The notes beneath the pieces were generated by a model that was given only the letters and a program-made list of their open reading frames with translations, did no database searches and was not told where the DNA came from. Below, piece by piece: positions 7,179 through 16,311 of a stretch of 64,000 nt of DNA. Each line of letters starts with the position of its first letter. Within the stretch, counting starts at the first letter, position 1. The DNA lies in assembly GCA_903875215.1 (NCBI GenBank), contig CAIQVH010000031.1:434001-498000 (forward strand), read 5' to 3'. The DNA is from an uncultured Anaerolineae bacterium. Lineage in GTDB: Bacteria; Chloroflexota; Anaerolineae; Anaerolineales; Villigracilaceae. A program made the position numbers and the translations under genes.

Positions 7179-9815
7179 ATGTCCCGAATTGATTCTCTGC
7201 TTTCCCAACTCACCCTTGATGAAAAGATCTCCATGCTCGCCGGAGCCGATTTATGGCACAGCGTGGCCGTGCCGCGCCTGGGCATCCCCCAGTTCAAAGT
7301 CACTGACGGGCCGAATGGCGCGCGTGGCGCGTGGGGCAGCATGGGCCCGCAATCCGTCTGCACCCCGGTCGGGATTGCCCTGGGCGCCACCTGGAACCCG
7401 GAACTGGTTCACAAAGTCGGCGAAGTGCTGGCGGATGAGTTAAAAGCCAAAGGCGCGCACATCCTGCTCGCCCCGACCGTCAACATCCACCGCACGCCCA
7501 TCGCCGGGCGCAACTTTGAGTGCTACAGTGAAGACCCCTTCCTGAGCGGCATGATGGCGGCTGCTTATATCAACGGCATCCAGAGCCAGGGTATGGGCGC
7601 GTGCATCAAGCACTTCGTCGCCAACGACCAGGAATACGAACGCTTTTCGATGTCATCCGAGGTCGATGAACGCACCCTGCGCGAAATCTACCTCGAACCG
7701 TTCCGGCTCGCCATCCGCGCCTCCAACCCGTGGGCGGTCATGTCGGCCTATAACCGTGTCAACGGCACCTACGCCTGCGAAAACGACCACACGCTCAAGG
7801 AAATTCTCAAGGGCGAGTGGGGCTTCGAAGGTATCGTGATGTCGGATTGGTTCGGGACGTATGATACGAATGTCCCGGCGGGCGGGCTGGATTTGGAGAT
7901 GCCCGGCCCGGCGCGCTGGATGGCGACCGAGGTGGTGAAAAAGGCTCTCGATACCGGAAGCCTGACCGAGAGCGGTCTCGATAACAAGGTGCGGCGTCTG
8001 CTTGGGGTGTTGGAAAAAGCCGGGTTGTTTGAGAATCCCACTCTTCATCCCGAAAAAGGCGAAGACCGCCCCGAACACCGCGCTGTGATGCTCGAAGCGG
8101 CGCGCGAGGCGATTGTCTTGCTCAAAAATGATGGCGTTTTGCCATTCAAAGGTGTCAAGAAGGTGGCTGTGGTGGGGCCTTATGCCCGCAAGGCGCAAAT
8201 TCTTGGCGGCGGAAGTTCCAGCGTTACCCCGCATTACGCCGTTTCGCCATTTGCCGGGATCGATGCGAAAGATGTGTTGGCGGAAGGCGCCACCGGGACT
8301 CACATCCACAAGAATTTGCCGGCGCCTGCCCCCGAAACCTTGTCCACACCTGGCGGAGAACGCGGCCTCAAGCTGAGTCTGTTTGCCGGTCACGAGTTTG
8401 CCGGCCCGGCTCTATACGAGGAAACCACCACCCGCGTGCAGCATGGTTGGTTTGAGAATACAGTTCCGGCGGTGCCCCAAAACGACTTCTCTTTGCGCAT
8501 GGAAGGTCTGTTCACTCCCGTCGAAAGCGGCAGCCACACCCTGGCGCTGGCCGCAGTCGGCTGGGCGCGCCTGTACCTGGACGGCAAGCTGGTGATAGAC
8601 CACTGGCAAGCCTCCGACATGGGCCAACAGAAAACGGTCGAATTGGAACTGACCGGCGGAAAGGCTTATGCACTGAAAGTGGAATATTACTGGCAGGGCA
8701 ATCCGCGCTGGCGCTCAATCTCGATCGGCCACCTGCCGCCCCATTCTGCCGATCTGATCGCCGAAGCCGTCGAGCTGGCCAAACGCGCCGACGTGGCCGT
8801 GGTAGTGGTCGGCCTGAACGGCGAATGGGAGTCGGAGGGTTTTGACCGGGTGGACATGAAACTGCCCGGCCAGCAGGACGAACTGATCCGCGCCGTGCGC
8901 GCCGCCAACCCGAAGACCGTGGTGGTGGTGAACAGCGGTTCGGCGGTTGAAATGCCCTGGGCTGATGAAGTCCCGGCCATTCTCCAGCTCTGGTACAACG
9001 GCCAGGAGCAGGGCAACGCGCTGGCGGATGTACTGTTTGGCGACGTCAACCCAAGCGGCAAACTGCCAACCACCTTCCCGGTGCGTTTGCAGGATAACCC
9101 GGCTTACACCAACTACCCCGGCGAGAATGGCAAAGTCCGCTACGGCGAGGGCGTTTTTGTGGGCTACCGCTACTACGACAAAAAAGAACTCGCCCCGCTG
9201 TTCCCGTTTGGGCATGGGCTGTCGTATACCAGCTTTGCCTACTCCAACTTGCAACTGAGTGCCGATAAAATCACCGCCACCGATAAGCTGACCGTGACCC
9301 TCGACCTGACCAACAGCGGCGCGGTCGCCGGGCAGGAAGTCGTTCAGCTTTACGTGCGCGATGTCAAAGCGGTGGTTGCCCGCCCGGAGAAGGAACTCAA
9401 AGCCTTCCAAAAAGTCGCGCTGGCGGCTGGCGAGACCAAAACCGTCAGCTTTACGCTCGACCAGGAAGCCTTCTGGTATTTCGATTTGGCAAAAAACAGT
9501 TTCACTGTCGAACCCGGCGACTTTGAGATTCTCGTCGGCAGTTCCAGCCGCGACCTGCGCCTGGCCTCCACTTTGACGGTGCAGCCGCCCGCCCGTCCCG
9601 GACTGCGCCTGCACACCGGCCTGACCTTCCAGACGCTTCTCGATGATCCGGATGCCAAAGCCATCATCGCCAAATATCTGGGCGGATTCATGATGATGGC
9701 CGACATGGCAATGGTGCTCGATATGACCGTTGAACAGGTCGCGTCCAATCACCCCACCTACATTTCCGCCGAGGTTCTGAAAGCCATTGATTCAGATTTG
9801 GCGTCTGTTAAGTAA
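7179..9815 (+). CDS. Glycoside hydrolase family 3 beta-glucosidase with PA14 insert
   Basis: An 878-residue GH3 enzyme that cleaves terminal beta-linked glucose. Order: N-terminal TIM barrel with KHFVANDQE and the nucleophile Asp223 in VMSDWFG, an alpha/beta sandwich domain interrupted by a PA14 carbohydrate-binding insert (about residues 390 to 520), a fibronectin III-like domain (about 690 to 790) and an extra helical tail of about 80 residues. The layout is that of BglB/BglX enzymes with PA14. There is no signal peptide, so it should act in the cytoplasm, in contrast to the lipoprotein GH3 two genes on. It starts after AAGGAG. Substrate could also be a xyloside or sophorose/laminaribiose. 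Confidence 0.92.
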   Translation: MSRIDSLLSQLTLDEKISMLAGADLWHSVAVPRLGIPQFKVTDGPNGARGAWGSMGPQSVCTPVGIALGATWNPELVHKVGEVLADELKAKGAHILLAPTVNIHRTPIAGRNFECYSEDPFLSGMMAAAYINGIQSQGMGACIKHFVANDQEYERFSMSSEVDERTLREIYLEPFRLAIRASNPWAVMSAYNRVNGTYACENDHTLKEILKGEWGFEGIVMSDWFGTYDTNVPAGGLDLEMPGPARWMATEVVKKALDTGSLTESGLDNKVRRLLGVLEKAGLFENPTLHPEKGEDRPEHRAVMLEAAREAIVLLKNDGVLPFKGVKKVAVVGPYARKAQILGGGSSSVTPHYAVSPFAGIDAKDVLAEGATGTHIHKNLPAPAPETLSTPGGERGLKLSLFAGHEFAGPALYEETTTRVQHGWFENTVPAVPQNDFSLRMEGLFTPVESGSHTLALAAVGWARLYLDGKLVIDHWQASDMGQQKTVELELTGGKAYALKVEYYWQGNPRWRSISIGHLPPHSADLIAEAVELAKRADVAVVVVGLNGEWESEGFDRVDMKLPGQQDELIRAVRAANPKTVVVVNSGSAVEMPWADEVPAILQLWYNGQEQGNALADVLFGDVNPSGKLPTTFPVRLQDNPAYTNYPGENGKVRYGEGVFVGYRYYDKKELAPLFPFGHGLSYTSFAYSNLQLSADKITATDKLTVTLDLTNSGAVAGQEVVQLYVRDVKAVVARPEKELKAFQKVALAAGETKTVSFTLDQEAFWYFDLAKNSFTVEPGDFEILVGSSSRDLRLASTLTVQPPARPGLRLHTGLTFQTLLDDPDAKAIIAKYLGGFMMMADMAMVLDMTVEQVASNHPTYISAEVLKAIDSDLASVK

Positions 9816-9962
9816 TTGGCGATTGGTAAATCGTAATTCGTCAGGTTTCTATCCGACAAATTTTTTAGCAGGCCTCTTTATCGCGGATTACGCCAATTTT
9901 GCAGATTTCGCTTGCTAGAATTTCGCCAATTACCATTTACCAATTACCACCCACGAGGTTCT
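9816..9962. repeat. Intergenic repeat with CCAATTACC words before the GH94 gene
   Basis: Contains TTGGCGATTGGTAAAT near 9834 and CGCCAATTACCATTTAC near 9924, an imperfect inverted arrangement. The second 17-mer recurs inside the alpha-mannosidase gene near 55679. There is no promoter I can support here, so the GH94 gene is probably read from upstream. Confidence 0.5.
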
Positions 9963-12470
9963 ATGAAATACGGTCACTTCGACGACCAAGCCCGCGAATA
10001 TGTCATCACCCGCCCCGATACGCCCCTGCCGTGGATCAACTACCTCGGCTCCGAAGCCTATTTCGGACTGATTTCCAACACCGCGGGCGGATACTCCTTC
10101 TATAAGGATGCCCGCCTGCGCCGCCTGACCCGTTACCGCTACAACAACTCCCCGCTGGATATGGGTGGCCGTTATCTCTACCTGCGCGACAACGACGCCG
10201 GCCGCAAGGAAGGCGTCCAGCGCCCATACTGGTCGCCATCGTGGATGCCAACGCGCGGCAAACTGGATGAGTACGAGTGCCGTCACGGACAGGGCTACAC
10301 CATCATCAAGTCGCTGGCGCATGGGATTCAATCCCAGACCCGCTATTTCGTTCCGCTCGGAGAAAGTCTCGAAGCCTGGGAGTTGACCCTGACCAACCAG
10401 CGCAAAAATGACGCGGATTTGTCCGTTTTCTCGGCCATTGAGTTCTGCCTGTGGGACGCCAACGACGACGCGACCAATTTCCAGCGCAATTTCAGCACCG
10501 GACAGGTCGAAATCGAGGATGGCGTCATCTATCACAAAACCGAATACCGCGAGCGCCGCGACCACTTTGCCTATTTCGCCTGCTCCGAACCGCTGGATGG
10601 CTACGACACTCAGCGCGAAGCCTTCCTCGGCCCGTATCACGGCTGGAATGACCCGCTGGCAGTGGCGAAGGGCGAATCGAGCAACAGCGAAGCCCACGGC
10701 TGGCAGCCGATTGGCAGTCACCACATCCGGGTGGCGCTCAAGCCCGGCGAACAGAAAAAGATCATTTTCCTGCTGGGCTATCACGAAAATCCCAGGGATG
10801 ACAAATTCGACCCGCCCGGCACCCAAACCATCAACAAGCGGACGGTGCGCCCCATCATCGACAAATATCTCGAGCCCGAATCCGTGGATGCCGCTTTCGA
10901 GGCCCTGCGCAACTACTGGACGGATTTGCTCGGCAAAATGCAGGTCACTACGCCTGACAGCGACACCAACCGCATGGTCAATATCTGGAATGCCTACCAG
11001 TGCATGGTGACCTTCAACATGAGCCGTTCGGCCTCGTATTTTGAGAGCGGAATCGGGCGTGGCATGGGTTTCCGCGATTCGAACCAGGATTTGCTCGGCT
11101 TCGTGCATATGATCCCAGAACGCGCCAAAGAGCGCATCCTCGATTTGGCGGCCACCCAGCTCCCGAGCGGCGGCGCGTATCACCAGTACCAGCCGCTGAC
11201 CAAGCGCGGCAACAACGATGTCGGCTCGGGCTTCAACGACGACCCGGCCTGGCTGGTGCTGGGCGTCTCGGCCTACATCAAGGAAACCGGCGACTGGAGC
11301 ATTCTCGACGCCCCGGTGGCTTACGACAACCAACCCGGCAGCGAAACGCCGCTTTATGAGCATCTCCGGCGCTCGATCCAGTACACGCTCGACCGGCTTG
11401 GCCCGCATGGCCTGCCGCTGATTGGCCGCGCCGACTGGAACGACTGCCTGAACCTGAACTGCTTCTCCGACACCCCCGGACAGAGCTTCCAGACCACCAC
11501 CAACAAAGACGGCAAAGTGGCGGAATCGGTGTTTATTGCCGGGTTGTTTGTGCTGGCCTGCAAGGAAATGGTTCAACTAACCAAAGCATTGAGCGAAAGC
11601 AGCCACTTGTCCGACAATAAACTCCATTCTGAATACATGTATCATATCGATAACGAGTTTTTCCAGAAAGCCGCCGCCAGCATGGAAAAAACCGTCTGGG
11701 CGCATGGTTGGGATGGCAAATGGTTCAAGCGCGCGTATGATGATTTTGGCAAAGCCATCGGGTCGAAGGAAAATAAGGAAGGCAGCATTTTCATCGAGCC
11801 GCAGGGAATCTGCATCATGGCCGGACTCGGCCTCGATAACGGGAACGCCGCCCTGGCGCTGGATTCCGTCAGTGAGCATCTCGCCACCCCGCACGGGATC
11901 GTGCTCCAGCAGCCCGCGTACAGCCAGTATTACCTGCACCTGGGCGAAATCTCATCGTACCCGCCCGGTTACAAGGAAAACGCCGGGATTTTCTGCCACA
12001 CCAACCCATGGATCATGGCCGCCGAAGCACTGGCCGGGCGCGGGGACAAGGCGTTCGACTATTACAAGCGCATCAACCCCTCAGCGCGTGAAAATATCAG
12101 TGAATTGCACAAGTGCGAGCCGTTCGTCTATGCCCAGATGATCGCGGGCAAGGATGCCCCGACCCACGGCGAAGCCAAAAACTCATGGCTGAGCGGCACC
12201 GCCGCCTGGAATTATGCCGCCATCACCCAGTACATCCTCGGCATCCGCCCGGAGCTTAATGGGCTGCGGGTCGCGCCGGTTGTTCCAGCGGCGTGGACCG
12301 GTTTCGAAGTGGTACGCCACTTCCGGGGCGGTCGGTATGAAATCTCGGTGAAACGGGCAGGGCCGGGGAATGCGGTATCGCTCACGGTTAACGGAAAATC
12401 CATCAGCGGAGACATTATCCCGATGATTGCTGCGGGTGAAACTGTGAAAGTAGAGTGTATTCTCAAATGA
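9963..12470 (+). CDS. Glycoside hydrolase family 94 phosphorylase (cellobiose phosphorylase-like)
   Basis: An 835-residue cytoplasmic enzyme that splits a beta-linked glucose disaccharide with phosphate to give alpha-glucose 1-phosphate and glucose. The ATG at 9963 is used because MKYGHFDD matches the family N-terminus; the longer frame only adds repeat-encoded residues. The N-terminal beta-sandwich covers roughly residues 1 to 280, followed by a helical linker and the (alpha/alpha)6 barrel. The catalytic acid is Asp491 in GRADWNDCLN, and a His-Thr-Asn-Pro-Trp segment lies near residue 680. Length and motifs fit cellobiose phosphorylase, but chitobiose or laminaribiose phosphorylases are relatives. 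Its stop overlaps the next start (ATGA), so the two are translationally coupled. Confidence 0.9.
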   Translation: MKYGHFDDQAREYVITRPDTPLPWINYLGSEAYFGLISNTAGGYSFYKDARLRRLTRYRYNNSPLDMGGRYLYLRDNDAGRKEGVQRPYWSPSWMPTRGKLDEYECRHGQGYTIIKSLAHGIQSQTRYFVPLGESLEAWELTLTNQRKNDADLSVFSAIEFCLWDANDDATNFQRNFSTGQVEIEDGVIYHKTEYRERRDHFAYFACSEPLDGYDTQREAFLGPYHGWNDPLAVAKGESSNSEAHGWQPIGSHHIRVALKPGEQKKIIFLLGYHENPRDDKFDPPGTQTINKRTVRPIIDKYLEPESVDAAFEALRNYWTDLLGKMQVTTPDSDTNRMVNIWNAYQCMVTFNMSRSASYFESGIGRGMGFRDSNQDLLGFVHMIPERAKERILDLAATQLPSGGAYHQYQPLTKRGNNDVGSGFNDDPAWLVLGVSAYIKETGDWSILDAPVAYDNQPGSETPLYEHLRRSIQYTLDRLGPHGLPLIGRADWNDCLNLNCFSDTPGQSFQTTTNKDGKVAESVFIAGLFVLACKEMVQLTKALSESSHLSDNKLHSEYMYHIDNEFFQKAAASMEKTVWAHGWDGKWFKRAYDDFGKAIGSKENKEGSIFIEPQGICIMAGLGLDNGNAALALDSVSEHLATPHGIVLQQPAYSQYYLHLGEISSYPPGYKENAGIFCHTNPWIMAAEALAGRGDKAFDYYKRINPSARENISELHKCEPFVYAQMIAGKDAPTHGEAKNSWLSGTAAWNYAAITQYILGIRPELNGLRVAPVVPAAWTGFEVVRHFRGGRYEISVKRAGPGNAVSLTVNGKSISGDIIPMIAAGETVKVECILK

Positions 12471-14404
12471 AACGTATTGCTTATTTTGTTTTGATGTTCA
12501 GCCTGCTGCTTTCAGCCTGCGCCACGCCGACTTCCGTTCCCCCAACGGCTGTTCCCGCCCCGACGGTGGACGCGATGATTTACAAAGACCCCGCCCAGCC
12601 GGTGGAGGCGCGTGTGGATGATTTGCTGGCGCGCATGACGCTCGATGAAAAAATCGGGCAGATGACGCAGGTGGAGAAGGGCAGCATCCAGCCGGGCGAC
12701 ATTACGAAATATTACATCGGTTCGATTTTGAGCGGTGGGGGCGGTTCGCCCGCCGAGAACACGCCCGCAGGCTGGACCGCGATGGTGAAGGGCTTCCAGG
12801 ACGAAGCGCTGGCTACCGAGTTGGGCATCCCACTGATTTATGGCGTCGATGCGGTACACGGGCACGGCAACCTGCTGAATGCGACCATTTTCCCTCACAA
12901 TATCGGCCTGGGCGCGGCCAATGACCCGGCACTGGTGGAAAAAATCGGCCGGGCGACTGCCGAAGAGATGCTGGCGACCGGCATCCCGTGGAATTTTGCG
13001 CCGGTGGTGGCTGTTGTGCAGGATGTGCGCTGGGGCCGAACCTACGAAGGTTATAGCGAAAATACCGCGCTGGTTTCATCGCTGGGAACGGCCTACATCA
13101 ACGGGCTGCAAACCCTGCCGGATGGCTACCAGCCTGCGCCGGGACAAACCCTGTTCACGCTGGCAACGCCCAAGCACTTTGTCGGCGATGGCGCGACGGT
13201 GTGGGGCAGCTCCAAATCTGGCGATTACAAAATTGACCAGGGCGATATGCAGGTGGATGAAGCCACCCTGCGCAAGCTGTTCCTGCCGCCATATAAAGCC
13301 GCGGTGGATGCGGGCGCGCTGAGCGTGATGGCCTCGTTCAGCAGTTGGAACGGCGTCAAAATGCACGCCCAAAAGGGTTTGCTGACCGATGTGCTCAAGG
13401 GCGAGTTTGGTTTTAGTGGTTTCATCGTCTCCGACTGGCAGGCGATTGACCAGATTGACCTGGATTATTACAAAGCGGTGGTCACGTCCATTAATGCCGG
13501 TGTGGATATGAACATGGTGCCGTACGATTACATCAAGTTCATCACCACGATGAAAAAAGCCGTCTCAAGCGGCGACATCCCCCAGGCGCGGGTGGATGAC
13601 GCCGTGCGGCGCATCCTGCGGGTCAAGTTCGCGCTCGGGCTGTTCGACCACCCGCTGCCGGATTCCAACTACCAGCAGACGGTGCGCTCCCCCGAACACC
13701 TGGCGCTGGCGCGCGAAGCGGTCAGCAAATCACTGGTGCTGTTGACCAATCAGAACCAGGCGCTGCCGCTTTCCAAAGATACCCAAACCATCTTCCTTTC
13801 CGGCTCCGGCGCCGATAATATCGGGATGCAAACCGGCGGCTGGACTCTCCAGTGGCAGGGCGTCAGCGGAAATTCCACTGCCGGGACGAGTGTCCTGGCG
13901 GCGCTCCAATCGGCGGTTGGGCCAGGCACAAAACTGGTGTACGATCCCGCGGGCGTGTTCAAAGACCAATCAGCCAAAGCCGAGATCGGCATTGTCGTGG
14001 TCGGCGAGCAGCCGTATGCCGAAGGCGTGGGAGATTCAGCCGATTTACTCTTGAATTACAAGGATGTCACCAAGGTCAGTAACATGCGCGACCATGCCGA
14101 AAAAGTGGTCGTAATCATTCTTTCGGGGCGTCCGGTCAATCTCAACGGCATCCTGCCTTATACCGATGCGATTATCGCCGCCTGGTGGCCCGGCACCGAA
14201 GCCGCCGGCATCACCGATGTGCTTTTTGGCGACAAACCCTTCACCGGCAAACTGCCCTACACCTGGCCGCGTGCTGCCAGCCAGCTTCCGCTCAACAGCA
14301 ACAACGCGGATGGCAAAACCGGCTGCGATGGCCCGCTCTTCCCGTTTGGCTATGGGCTGACAACATCCGATCCATCACCCAAATTACCAGAGTGCAATCC
14401 CTGA
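12467..14404 (+). CDS. Glycoside hydrolase family 3 beta-glucosidase, lipoprotein
   Basis: A 645-residue GH3 enzyme carrying a type II signal peptide: basic start, hydrophobic core and lipobox LLSAC with Cys18, followed by a Pro/Thr/Val-rich linker typical of Chloroflexi lipoproteins. The two-domain GH3 core has KHFVGDG and the nucleophile Asp323 in VSDWQAID. It should act outside the cell on beta-glucans, releasing short sugars. The ATG at 12467 overlaps the GH94 stop codon. Together with the cytoplasmic GH3 and GH94 enzymes it forms an outside-to-inside beta-glucan pathway, although no sugar transporter is encoded in this cluster. Confidence 0.92.
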   Translation: MKRIAYFVLMFSLLLSACATPTSVPPTAVPAPTVDAMIYKDPAQPVEARVDDLLARMTLDEKIGQMTQVEKGSIQPGDITKYYIGSILSGGGGSPAENTPAGWTAMVKGFQDEALATELGIPLIYGVDAVHGHGNLLNATIFPHNIGLGAANDPALVEKIGRATAEEMLATGIPWNFAPVVAVVQDVRWGRTYEGYSENTALVSSLGTAYINGLQTLPDGYQPAPGQTLFTLATPKHFVGDGATVWGSSKSGDYKIDQGDMQVDEATLRKLFLPPYKAAVDAGALSVMASFSSWNGVKMHAQKGLLTDVLKGEFGFSGFIVSDWQAIDQIDLDYYKAVVTSINAGVDMNMVPYDYIKFITTMKKAVSSGDIPQARVDDAVRRILRVKFALGLFDHPLPDSNYQQTVRSPEHLALAREAVSKSLVLLTNQNQALPLSKDTQTIFLSGSGADNIGMQTGGWTLQWQGVSGNSTAGTSVLAALQSAVGPGTKLVYDPAGVFKDQSAKAEIGIVVVGEQPYAEGVGDSADLLLNYKDVTKVSNMRDHAEKVVVIILSGRPVNLNGILPYTDAIIAAWWPGTEAAGITDVLFGDKPFTGKLPYTWPRAASQLPLNSNNADGKTGCDGPLFPFGYGLTTSDPSPKLPECNP

Positions 14405-14439
14405 TCAGGGCTGCGCAATCAGGTGCGTAAGCGTGTTTT

Positions 14440-14486
14440 ATCGGCTGTACCAGAAATTTAATCCCTGGTGCAGCCGATGTTTTTTC
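14440..14486 (+). terminator. Rho-independent terminator of the beta-glucan operon
   Basis: ATCGGCTG pairs with CAGCCGAT, with an inner CCAG/CTGG stem, and the hairpin is followed by GTTTTTTC. It lies 36 bases after the GH3 stop. Confidence 0.85.
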
Positions 14487-14564
14487 TTAAAGCTTAACCA
14501 AATATTAATTTTCCTGCCCCGACGGCGTACCCTGGGCATCGCAGCAGTGTTGTATTTACAATAT

Positions 14565-14589
14565 TTTGTTTTTCCTTGTGTAAAACAAA
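14565..14589. promoter_or_regulatory. Inverted repeat in the permease leader
   Basis: TTTGTTTT and AAAACAAA form perfect 8-base arms around a 9-base loop, about 85 bases before the permease start and in an AT-rich patch. It could be a regulator site or a leader hairpin for the permease/microcompartment run. No clear -35/-10 pair was found. Confidence 0.35.
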
Positions 14590-14673
14590 GGAGGATTTCC
14601 TGCCCCAGAGAACTCATTCCCGCCATATCGATCCTCGTTAACTATCGTTTTCAATCCAAAGGAGAGTATCAAA

Positions 14674-16242
14674 ATGAGCAAGGAAGATAAGGTCCAAGAA
14701 CACGACAAGAAGATTCTTCACAATATGGGCTACGCCCAGGAACTCGCCCGCCGCATGAGCGGATTCTCCAACTTCGCCATTTCCTTCTCGATCATCTGCA
14801 TCCTGGCCGGTGGCATTACGACCTTCCCCGTTGCCCTAAGCACCGGCGGCGGGTTTTCTGTTGCCATGGGCTGGATCTTCGGCGGCCTGATCGCCATGAT
14901 CGTCGCCCTGGGCATGGGACAGATCGCATCCTCCTTCCCCACCGCTGGCGGCCTGTATCACTGGAGCTCCCACCTGGGCGGCAAGGCCTGGGGCTGGGCC
15001 ACCGCCTGGTTCAACCTGCTCGGCCTGATTTTTGTGGTTTCCTCGGTGGATGTGGGCGTTTACATCCTGTTCCGCGAATTGATCACAAAACCCATGTTTG
15101 GAGTGGCGCTGGACAACTGGATGTTGACATTATCCCCAGCATTCACCGTGGATATGTGGCAGCTGACCATCGTCAGTCTGTTCCTGATCTCGCAAGCCTT
15201 GTTTAATCACTACGGCATCAAAGTCACCACCATCCTGACCGACTTCAGCGGTTATCTGATCTTTGCTGTGGCGGCCATCCTGATTGTCAGTCTGCTGGCT
15301 TTCTCTCCGGTCAAACTCGATTTCTCCCGCCTGATCACCTTCCAGAACTTCACCGGAGACTCCGGAGGCGGAGTCTATCCTGCGCATCCCAGCGCGGCCT
15401 TTGCCTTCCTTCTCAGCCTGCTGTTTGTGCTGTACACCCTGACCGGCTACGACGCCTCCGCCCACACTTCCGAAGAAACGCATGACGCCCAGGTCAATGT
15501 TCCCAAGGGCATGTGGCAGGCGGTCATGTGGTCCTGGATTTCCGGCTTCATCATGGTGGCCACATTCGTCCTGGTGCTGCCCAGCGTCTCCGAAGGCGCC
15601 GCCCAAGGTTGGAACTCCTTCTATTTCATGTACGGCAGCTCTCTGATGCCCAATATCCTGCGTGTGGTTTTAAGCGTGGGCATCGTGCTCGCCAACTACC
15701 TGTGCGCCTTGGCCGGGTTGACCTCCTGCTCGCGCATGATGTTCGCCTTCTCGCGCGATGGCGGCCTGCCCTTCTCCAAGACCCTCTCGCACGTCAGCAC
15801 CCAGTACCGCACCCCAACCTATGCGATCTGGACCAGCGCCGTGATCGCCGTGCTCTCCACCATCTACGGCAACGCCTTCGTGGTGCTCTCCACCGCCTGC
15901 GCGGTCTTCCTGTACCTGTCCTACGTCATGCCCATCGCGGCCGGTTTCTTTGCCGAAGGCAAAGTTTGGAAAGAAAAAGGCCCGTTCAATCTCGGCGCGT
16001 GGTCAAAACCCAATGCCGTGATCGCGGTTTTGGGCGGCATCGTGCTGGCCATCACCGGCTTCTTCCCTCCCAACGAAAAGGTTTTCTACCTCACCGCAGC
16101 AATGGTGGTTGTGATGGTGGTGCTCTGGTACGCAGTTGAACGCAACCGCTTTGAAGGCGTTCCCGAAGGCGATAAAATCAAGCAGCTCCAGAAAACAATC
16201 GCCGAGATCGAAGCAAAATACGACGGAAGTCCCGCCGACTAA
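14674..16242 (+). CDS. APC-superfamily amino acid/amine permease
   Basis: A 522-residue integral membrane transporter with about 12 hydrophobic segments from residue 28 on. The N-terminal GYAQELARRMSGFSNFAISFS and the glycines of the first helix (ILAGGITTFP) match the amino acid/choline transporter branch of the APC superfamily, which includes GABA, choline and ethanolamine permeases. It starts after AAAGGAG. It is the first gene of the run leading to the ethanolamine microcompartment genes, so ethanolamine or a glycerophospho- or amino-alcohol substrate is inferred. It is not an EutH homologue, which the operon lacks. The polar C-terminal tail is probably cytoplasmic. Confidence 0.85.
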   Translation: MSKEDKVQEHDKKILHNMGYAQELARRMSGFSNFAISFSIICILAGGITTFPVALSTGGGFSVAMGWIFGGLIAMIVALGMGQIASSFPTAGGLYHWSSHLGGKAWGWATAWFNLLGLIFVVSSVDVGVYILFRELITKPMFGVALDNWMLTLSPAFTVDMWQLTIVSLFLISQALFNHYGIKVTTILTDFSGYLIFAVAAILIVSLLAFSPVKLDFSRLITFQNFTGDSGGGVYPAHPSAAFAFLLSLLFVLYTLTGYDASAHTSEETHDAQVNVPKGMWQAVMWSWISGFIMVATFVLVLPSVSEGAAQGWNSFYFMYGSSLMPNILRVVLSVGIVLANYLCALAGLTSCSRMMFAFSRDGGLPFSKTLSHVSTQYRTPTYAIWTSAVIAVLSTIYGNAFVVLSTACAVFLYLSYVMPIAAGFFAEGKVWKEKGPFNLGAWSKPNAVIAVLGGIVLAITGFFPPNEKVFYLTAAMVVVMVVLWYAVERNRFEGVPEGDKIKQLQKTIAEIEAKYDGSPAD

Positions 16243-16258
16243 ACGGGCGACATCAATC

Positions 16259-16301
16259 AAATGGAATGCGGCATCTCAACATGAGCTGCCGCATTCCATT
16301 T
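16259..16301 (+). terminator. Hairpin between permease and kinase genes
   Basis: AAATGGAATGCGGCA pairs with its complement around a short loop. It ends directly before the GGAGG site of the next gene and lacks a T run, so it may be an mRNA processing or partial attenuation site more than a full terminator. Confidence 0.5.
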
Positions 16302-16311
16302 CGGAGGCCGG

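Noticed and set aside
9930-11576. Long antisense frame (548 residues) opposite the GH94 gene
   Set aside because: Shadow of the GH94 coding strand; no family features and no start signals.
14433-14690. Small frame (85 residues) in the permease leader
   Set aside because: It reads through the terminator hairpin and overlaps the permease start; no ribosome-binding site or plausible product.
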